From positions 1 through 10,626 of the forward strand of contig JAADHG010000132.1 of assembly GCA_013151975.1 (NCBI GenBank): a stretch of 10,626 nt of DNA. The letters run 5' to 3'. The DNA is from Chlorobiota bacterium (lineage in GTDB: Bacteria; Bacteroidota; Bacteroidia; Flavobacteriales; Flavobacteriaceae). Positions 7,550 to 10,626 of this stretch are shown in pieces. Made by a program: the position numbers and the translations under genes. Position 1 is the first letter of the stretch. Each line of letters begins with the position of its first letter. The notes under the pieces are model-generated. The model searched no databases. It saw nothing but the letters and a program-made list of their open reading frames with translations, and was not told the origin of the DNA.

Positions 7550-8113
7550 ATGAAAATTTCAAAATCGCAACGCAATAATATTTTATTTTTAGTGGTAATT
7601 GCATTATTAATTATTCCGCAAACAAGAAAACCTATTCAGGTGTTTTTAAACAAAGGATTAGCCCTTTTTGGGCCTTCAATTGAAAGTGAAAATAATAGAA
7701 CTACAATTGCTTTTGAAGATTGGCAGTTACAAGATTTAGAAGGGAAAGTAGTTAACTTTAAAGATTTAGAAAATAAAGTGATATTTCTTAATTTTTGGGC
7801 AACTTGGTGTCCACCTTGTATAGCTGAAATGGCCAGTATTCATGAGTTGTATAATGATTATAAAGATGAGGTAGTGTTTCTTCTAGTCTCAAGTGAAAAA
7901 AAGCAAATAGTTCAGAAGTTTATGGAGAAAAAAGGATATAAGTTTAATAGTTATTCGCCATTATCTAGCTACCCACAAGATTTTAATATAAGCAGTATTC
8001 CAAGAACATTTTTAATCAGCAAAAAAGGAGAAATAGTAATAGATAAAAGTGGTGCCGCAAATTGGAATAGTAATAAAGTGAGAGATAAAATAAAAGAGCT
8101 GCTTGCTCAATAA
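7550..8113 (+). CDS. Membrane-anchored TlpA/ResA-like thioredoxin
   Basis: The 187-residue protein begins at the ATG at 7550 with MKISKSQRNN and one uncleaved-looking hydrophobic segment (about 11-22, ILFLVVIALLII), which should anchor it with the thioredoxin domain outside the cytoplasm. The domain holds FLNFWATWCPPC (79-90, redox pair Cys87/Cys90) and the cis-proline loop SSIPRTF (148-154). CPPC with this layout fits the TlpA/ResA/AhpC-TSA group, which reduce or shuffle disulfides of exported proteins, often for cytochrome c maturation. The partner here is unknown and no cytochrome gene is near. An in-frame TTG at 7496 would add 18 residues without helping the signal, so I reject it. The gene has its own transcription unit after the aconitase terminator, but I found no confident promoter. 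Its stop lies 3 nt from the 3' end of the oppositely oriented tRNA-Leu gene. Confidence 0.9.
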   Translation: MKISKSQRNNILFLVVIALLIIPQTRKPIQVFLNKGLALFGPSIESENNRTTIAFEDWQLQDLEGKVVNFKDLENKVIFLNFWATWCPPCIAEMASIHELYNDYKDEVVFLLVSSEKKQIVQKFMEKKGYKFNSYSPLSSYPQDFNISSIPRTFLISKKGEIVIDKSGAANWNSNKVRDKIKELLAQ

Positions 8114-8116
8114 AAG

Positions 8117-8201
8117 TGCGCACGAGAAGACTCGAACTTCCACATCCTAAACGGATACTAGCCCCTCAAGCTAGCGCGTCTACCAATTCCGCCACGTGCG
8201 C
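8117..8201 (-). tRNA. trnL: tRNA-Leu, anticodon GAG
   Basis: Read on the minus strand, the 85-nt gene folds as a class II tRNA. The acceptor stem is GCGCACG/CGTGCGC with discriminator A. The D region is GGCGGAATTGGTAGACGC. The anticodon stem CTAGC/GCTAG encloses TTGAGGG with anticodon GAG, reading CUU and CUC. A long variable arm (ATCC/GGAT) and the T arm GGAAG-TTCGAGT-CTTCT follow. The terminal CCA is not encoded (CTT follows), so it must be added by the CCA enzyme. Confidence 0.97.
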
Positions 8202-8216
8202 AAATTTTGAACTTGT

Positions 8217-8224
8217 CAAAAATA
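8217..8224 (-). promoter_or_regulatory. Possible -7 element for tRNA-Leu
   Basis: On the minus strand TATTTTTG fits TAnnTTTG and ends 15 nt before the mature 5' end of tRNA-Leu, a plausible place for a start site. No TTG lies at the expected 17-23 nt upstream; the nearest (8239-8237) is only 12 nt away and sits in the terminator loop. The element overlaps the T tract of the upstream hairpin, so the match could be a by-product of that T-rich sequence. Confidence 0.35.
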
Positions 8225-8257
8225 AAAAAAGTTAAGCAATATGGCTTAACTTTTTTT
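8224..8257. terminator. Bidirectional hairpin terminator between the tRNA genes
   Basis: Perfect 14-bp inverted repeat: AAAAAAAGTTAAGC (8224-8237), loop AATATG, GCTTAACTTTTTTT (8244-8257). Both strands show an A tract, a GC-containing stem core and a T tract. On the minus strand it begins 1 nt after the tRNA-Lys 3' end and should end that transcript. On the plus strand it is the first good terminator after the thioredoxin gene, which would then be transcribed through the antisense of tRNA-Leu. Confidence 0.88.
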
Positions 8258-8258
8258 G

Positions 8259-8331
8259 TGACCTGGCTGGGGCTCGAACCCAGGACCCTCTCCTTAAAAG
8301 GGAGATGCTCTACCAACTGAGCTACCAAGTC
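8259..8331 (-). tRNA. trnK: tRNA-Lys, anticodon TTT
   Basis: The 73-nt minus-strand gene has acceptor stem GACTTGG/CCAGGTC with one G-T pair and discriminator A. The D arm is GCTCAGTTGGTAGAGC. The anticodon arm TCTCC-CTTTTAA-GGAGA carries anticodon TTT, reading AAA and AAG. The T arm is CTGGG-TTCGAGC-CCCAG. CCA is not encoded. Lysine AAA codons dominate the genes of this window, consistent with heavy use of this tRNA. Confidence 0.97.
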
Positions 8332-8356
8332 ATAATGTTTTTCTCTAACGAGGGTG

Positions 8357-8386
8357 CAAATATAAAATGTTTAATTTATAAAACAA
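8357..8386 (-). promoter_or_regulatory. Promoter of tRNA-Lys, Bacteroidota consensus
   Basis: On the minus strand a TTG (8386-8384) is followed after exactly 19 nt by TATATTTG (8364-8357), matching the Bacteroidota -33/-7 pattern TTG-N19-TAnnTTTG. Transcription should start near 8350, leaving a leader of about 20 nt to be trimmed before the mature tRNA at 8331. This is the best promoter in the window. Confidence 0.8.
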
Positions 8387-8398
8387 TACTTTTATTGT
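8383..8398. repeat. Short inverted repeat over the tRNA-Lys -33 element
   Basis: ACAATA (8383-8388), CTTT spacer, TATTGT (8393-8398): a perfect 6-bp inverted repeat that contains the TTG of the tRNA-Lys promoter on one strand and a TTG pointing towards shikimate kinase on the other. No good -7 element lies 17-23 nt downstream of the second one. It may be an operator or simply AT-rich coincidence. Confidence 0.35.
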
Positions 8399-8461
8399 AT
8401 AAATTTTTGTTTTTTTGTGTGTAGAATTTCCATTTTTTAATAATCGATTTAAGAGAAATAA

Positions 8462-8983
8462 ATGATAGTAGTTTTAATAGGATATATGGCTTCTGGTAAG
8501 TCGACAATTGGAAGAGTTTTAGCTAAGAAATTAGACTACAATTTTATTGATTTTGATGATTATATAGAAGCAACAGAAAAGGAATCTATTAGTGATATTT
8601 TTGAAACTTCTGGAGAGATATATTTTAGAAAAAGAGAAACACAATATTTAAACGAGATAATTGCAAATAAAAACAATATAGTTTTAGCTTTAGGAGGTGG
8701 CACGCCTTGTTACGGAAATAATATGGAGACTGTATTAAATAGCGAACACGTTACTTCAATATATTTAAAAACTACCATTGCTTCTATTGTAGAACGTCTT
8801 GAAACTGAAAAAGATAAACGGCCATTGGTTTCACATCTTAATACTACAAATGAGTTGTCAGAGTTTGTTGGAAAACACTTATTTGAACGTGTTCAATTTT
8901 ATTCCAAAGCGAAATATATAGTTGATACAAATAATAAAAATATAGAAGAAATAATTGAAGAAATTGTATTTAATTTAATATAG
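8462..8983 (+). CDS. aroK: Shikimate kinase
   Basis: Phosphorylates shikimate at the 3-hydroxyl with ATP, the fifth step of the shikimate pathway to chorismate, in the cytoplasm. The 173-residue protein has every family mark: P-loop GYMASGKST (7-15), shikimate-binding Asp33 in FIDFDDYIE, SGEIYFRKRE (50-59, Arg56), GGGTP (78-82), the lid arginine in KDKRPLV (Arg120) and ERVQFYSKA (142-150, Arg143). The length is usual for AroK. The ATG at 8462 gives a start directly at the first beta-strand (MIVVLIG), as expected. No clear consensus promoter is visible in the 130-nt spacer before it (8332-8461). The last 14 nt overlap the end of the convergent phosphoribosyltransferase gene. Confidence 0.97.
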   Translation: MIVVLIGYMASGKSTIGRVLAKKLDYNFIDFDDYIEATEKESISDIFETSGEIYFRKRETQYLNEIIANKNNIVLALGGGTPCYGNNMETVLNSEHVTSIYLKTTIASIVERLETEKDKRPLVSHLNTTNELSEFVGKHLFERVQFYSKAKYIVDTNNKNIEEIIEEIVFNLI

Positions 8984-9473
8984 CTTCAAATTTCCCCCCT
9001 TCTAAATTTACATGAACATGTTCATGTAACGAAGTGGATAGAGAAATACCTTTAAAATCGGCTTTAACAGGATATTTTTTATGATTTCTATTTACTAATA
9101 CAGCAGTTTTAAACTGCTTAAGCGGAACATTTAAAAAATGTTTAACGCCATAAACTAAAGTAGTTCCAGAATTTAAAACATCATCAATTAAAACAACAGA
9201 AGTATTAGAATATTCTTCGACAGCTAGTGATGTTTTAATATCATTTCTCGGATTTTTCTTATCAATAGTAACTTTACAAAGTTTAGGTTTTATAGTTGAT
9301 ATCTTACTTAATATTGATTTTAATTGTTTAGCCAAAATATAGCCATTACTATCAATACCAGCTAAAATCACTTCAGTTTCATTCACATTATTCTCATAAA
9401 TTTGGTATGCAATACGCTTAATTTTATGAGTAATTTCTTGATGAGTTAGTATGATATTATTATTTACTGTCAT
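8970..9473 (-). CDS. PyrR-like phosphoribosyltransferase
   Basis: The 167-residue type I phosphoribosyltransferase carries the PRPP-binding loop VVLIDDVLNSGTTL (93-106). The overall pattern follows PyrR of Bacillus: ITHKIKRIAYQIYE near the start, ILAGIDSNGYILAKQL (36-51), then KTAVLVNRNHKKYPVKADF (122-140), in place of the LAVLVDRGHRELP segment. PyrR proteins transfer ribose-5-phosphate to uracil, and in Gram-positives also attenuate pyr mRNA. No pyrimidine gene or attenuator is seen here, so the substrate could be uracil or another base and a regulatory role is unproven. It follows the hslR gene by 30 nt on the same strand, probably in one transcript, and converges with aroK. A 22-bp perfect DNA palindrome lies within its 3' part. 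Confidence 0.85.
   Translation of the reverse strand: MTVNNNIILTHQEITHKIKRIAYQIYENNVNETEVILAGIDSNGYILAKQLKSILSKISTIKPKLCKVTIDKKNPRNDIKTSLAVEEYSNTSVVLIDDVLNSGTTLVYGVKHFLNVPLKQFKTAVLVNRNHKKYPVKADFKGISLSTSLHEHVHVNLEGGKFEAILN
9008..9029. repeat. 22-bp perfect palindrome inside the phosphoribosyltransferase gene
   Basis: TTACATGAACA (9008-9018) is followed with no gap by its exact reverse complement TGTTCATGTAA (9019-9029); pairing breaks at the next base. On the coding (minus) strand it spells the codons for LHEHVHV. It lies in a coding region 25 nt beyond the end of aroK, so it may be a protein-binding site or an accident of the alternating His/Val codons. Confidence 0.6.
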
Positions 9474-9503
9474 TTTAATTGAATGATAAATTATATTATA
9501 AAA

Positions 9504-9875
9504 TTACTCATTTTCTTCATTAAAGTCATCAATATCACGTCGGTCTTTTTTTGTAGGTCTTCCTACGCCTTTTTTACGATAATAATCTTTTGAATATTTT
9601 AATAACTCTTGCGCTTTAAATTGTTCCTTTGGAGTAGTATCCGTTCTATAAATATCAACAAGTTTTGGACCAACTCTGTTTGGAGGAATGTCATTTACTG
9701 TGAGGGTATAATTAATTTGGTTCTTTCTAACTTCAATTTTATCCATTGGATAAATTTCCCTACTTGGTTTTACCACAATATTATTTACCCTTACTTGCCC
9801 TTTTTTGCAAGCTGTTGTAGCAATATTTCTTGTTTTAAAGTATCTGACGCACCAAAGATATTTATCAATTCGCAT
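9504..9875 (-). CDS. hslR: Hsp15-like S4-domain RNA-binding protein
   Basis: The 123-residue protein opens with an S4 RNA-binding domain (MRIDKYLWCVRYFKTR, 1-16; KKGQVRVNN, 24-32; VVKPSREI, 34-41) and ends with a basic tail GRPTKKDRRD (105-114) followed by acidic residues. This is the layout of Escherichia coli Hsp15 (RLDKWLW...KTR at the start, KKERRDL near the end). Hsp15 binds free 50S subunits that still carry a peptidyl-tRNA and helps recycle them after stress. The start at 9875 puts the S4 domain at the N-terminus as in relatives; an upstream in-frame ATG at 9911 would add an unrelated 12 residues and run through the likely promoter, so I reject it. It is the first gene of a minus-strand pair with the phosphoribosyltransferase. 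The role is inferred from homology. Confidence 0.9.
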   Translation of the reverse strand: MRIDKYLWCVRYFKTRNIATTACKKGQVRVNNIVVKPSREIYPMDKIEVRKNQINYTLTVNDIPPNRVGPKLVDIYRTDTTPKEQFKAQELLKYSKDYYRKKGVGRPTKKDRRDIDDFNEENE

Positions 9876-9908
9876 AAAAAATGTAAAAACAACGTTAATG
9901 TAATAGCA

Positions 9909-9942
9909 CAAAAATATTATAAAATTGTATCTTGCACAGCAA
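9909..9942 (-). promoter_or_regulatory. Candidate promoter of hslR
   Basis: On the minus strand TATTTTTG (9916-9909) matches TAnnTTTG, with a TTG (9942-9940) 23 nt upstream, the long end of the usual spacing. The start site would fall near 9902, about 27 nt before the hslR ATG, which supports the shorter protein start. It lies in the 81-nt divergent spacer shared with the FKBP gene, whose own promoter I cannot place with confidence (TATCTTGC at 9928-9935 is an imperfect match). Confidence 0.5.
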
Positions 9943-9956
9943 AAAAATAAGCAAAA

Positions 9957-10626
9957 ATGAAAATTAAAAAAATCACTTTATATGTTTTTTGTATAATGGT
10001 TGGATTTGCCTCTTGTAGTAAAAAGGATAATACTGATGATCTTATTGTAATCCCTGTAAGAGATAGAGCGGAGCAACAAATTGCTGATAAAGATTCTTTA
10101 ATTGGTTATTTGGAAACACATTATTATAATTCAGGTACATTTATTAATAGCACAAATCCTTCAATAGATGATTTAGTTATATCTGAACTTCCATCTGATG
10201 GCGTTTTACCTGATTCAGCAAATAACACTCTTTTAATTGATGCTATAGAAATTAAGAATACTGTCAATGTTGAAGTAGATTATGAATATTATGTTTTAAG
10301 ATTAAACCAAGGAGGAGGGTCTGAAAAACCACATTTCACAGATAACATTCGAGTAAAATTCTCTGGAAATCTTTTAAATGAAGAAGTTTTTGATAGTTCA
10401 GTTAGCCCAGTTGATTTTGATTTAACTAGATTAGTAGTAGGTTGGAATAGAGTAATGCCTCAGTTTAACGTTGCTGAATCTTTTTCCGAAAATGGTGATG
10501 GTACAATTAGTTTTTTAAATGCTGGAGTTGGAGTAATGTTTTTACCTTCTGGGTTAGGTTTCTTTTCTGGTACTCCAAGTGGGATTCCAGTTTATTCTCC
10601 TTTAATTTTCATAATCTACTTCAACA
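9957..10626 (+). CDS. FKBP-type peptidyl-prolyl isomerase lipoprotein, 3' end outside window
   Basis: The open frame from the ATG at 9957 runs to the right edge with 223 residues visible and no stop. A signal MKIKKITLYVFCIMVGFASC ends in a lipobox, so Cys20 is probably lipidated and the protein envelope-bound. A linker region of about 100 residues (21-125) precedes an FKBP domain: IRVKFSG (131-137), VFDSS (144-148), LVVGWNRVMPQF (159-170), a FLPSGLGF loop (195-202) and IPVYSPLIFIIYF (210-222). The family's Phe-Asp and Trp positions are kept (Phe145, Asp146, Trp163), while my mental alignment puts Phe135 and Ser198 where FKBP12 has Tyr26 and Tyr82, so activity could be reduced. Related lipoproteins are common in Flavobacteriaceae (GldI of the gliding machinery is one), but I cannot say this is GldI. 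It is divergent from hslR. Confidence 0.85.
   Translation, partial: MKIKKITLYVFCIMVGFASCSKKDNTDDLIVIPVRDRAEQQIADKDSLIGYLETHYYNSGTFINSTNPSIDDLVISELPSDGVLPDSANNTLLIDAIEIKNTVNVEVDYEYYVLRLNQGGGSEKPHFTDNIRVKFSGNLLNEEVFDSSVSPVDFDLTRLVVGWNRVMPQFNVAESFSENGDGTISFLNAGVGVMFLPSGLGFFSGTPSGIPVYSPLIFIIYFN

Noticed and set aside
9876..9911. Upstream ATG extending hslR by 12 residues
   Set aside because: Hsp15 relatives begin at the S4 domain, and the extension would overlap the probable -7 element at 9909-9916.
9609..9950. Plus-strand open frame opposite hslR
   Set aside because: Antisense to a clear S4-domain protein; the translation is a Phe/Ile/Asn-rich shadow without a domain.

Overview
The window looks like ordinary chromosomal DNA from a marine-type member of the family Flavobacteriaceae (phylum Bacteroidota). 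The evidence is an AT-rich composition (roughly two thirds A+T by eye), A/T-rich start regions without clear Shine-Dalgarno sequences, promoter elements of the Bacteroidota type (TTG, about 19 nt, then TAnnTTTG), a mitochondrial-type aconitase, and a flavobacterial-looking set of SurA/parvulin proteins. I see no mobile element, CRISPR array, phage gene or toxin-antitoxin pair.

Region 1 (1-4944, + strand) is one tight gene run for cell-envelope protein folding. It holds a large parvulin peptidyl-prolyl isomerase cut by the left edge, a lipoprotein that resembles the SurA N-terminal chaperone region but has no isomerase domain, a full SurA-like protein with two parvulin domains, and a MoxR-type AAA+ ATPase. 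Gene spacing is 0 nt, a 38-nt overlap (or a 1-nt gap with the alternative start) and 3 nt, so the four are very probably co-transcribed.

Region 2 (4945-7474) is a very AT-rich spacer with a candidate promoter, then aconitase as a single-gene unit closed by a strong hairpin terminator with a 13-bp stem.

Region 3 (7475-8461) has a membrane-anchored TlpA/ResA-like thioredoxin gene on + that converges, with 3 nt to spare, on two minus-strand tRNA genes: tRNA-Leu(GAG) and tRNA-Lys(TTT). A perfect 14-bp hairpin flanked by A and T tracts lies between the tRNAs and can terminate in either direction. tRNA-Lys has a textbook Bacteroidota promoter.

Region 4 (8462-9956) has shikimate kinase on + overlapping, tail to tail by 14 nt, a PyrR-like phosphoribosyltransferase on -. 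That gene is preceded in the same minus-strand unit by an Hsp15 (HslR)-type S4 RNA-binding protein.

Region 5 (9957-10626) is the start of a + strand FKBP-type isomerase lipoprotein cut by the right edge.

Themes are protein folding and envelope quality control (two parvulins, one SurA-like chaperone lipoprotein, one FKBP, one thioredoxin, MoxR, Hsp15) plus housekeeping metabolism (TCA cycle, shikimate pathway). I found no clearly new system. The most unusual points are the arrangement of the folding operon with MoxR, a 22-bp perfect palindrome inside the phosphoribosyltransferase gene, and the packed tRNA/terminator/tlpA convergence.
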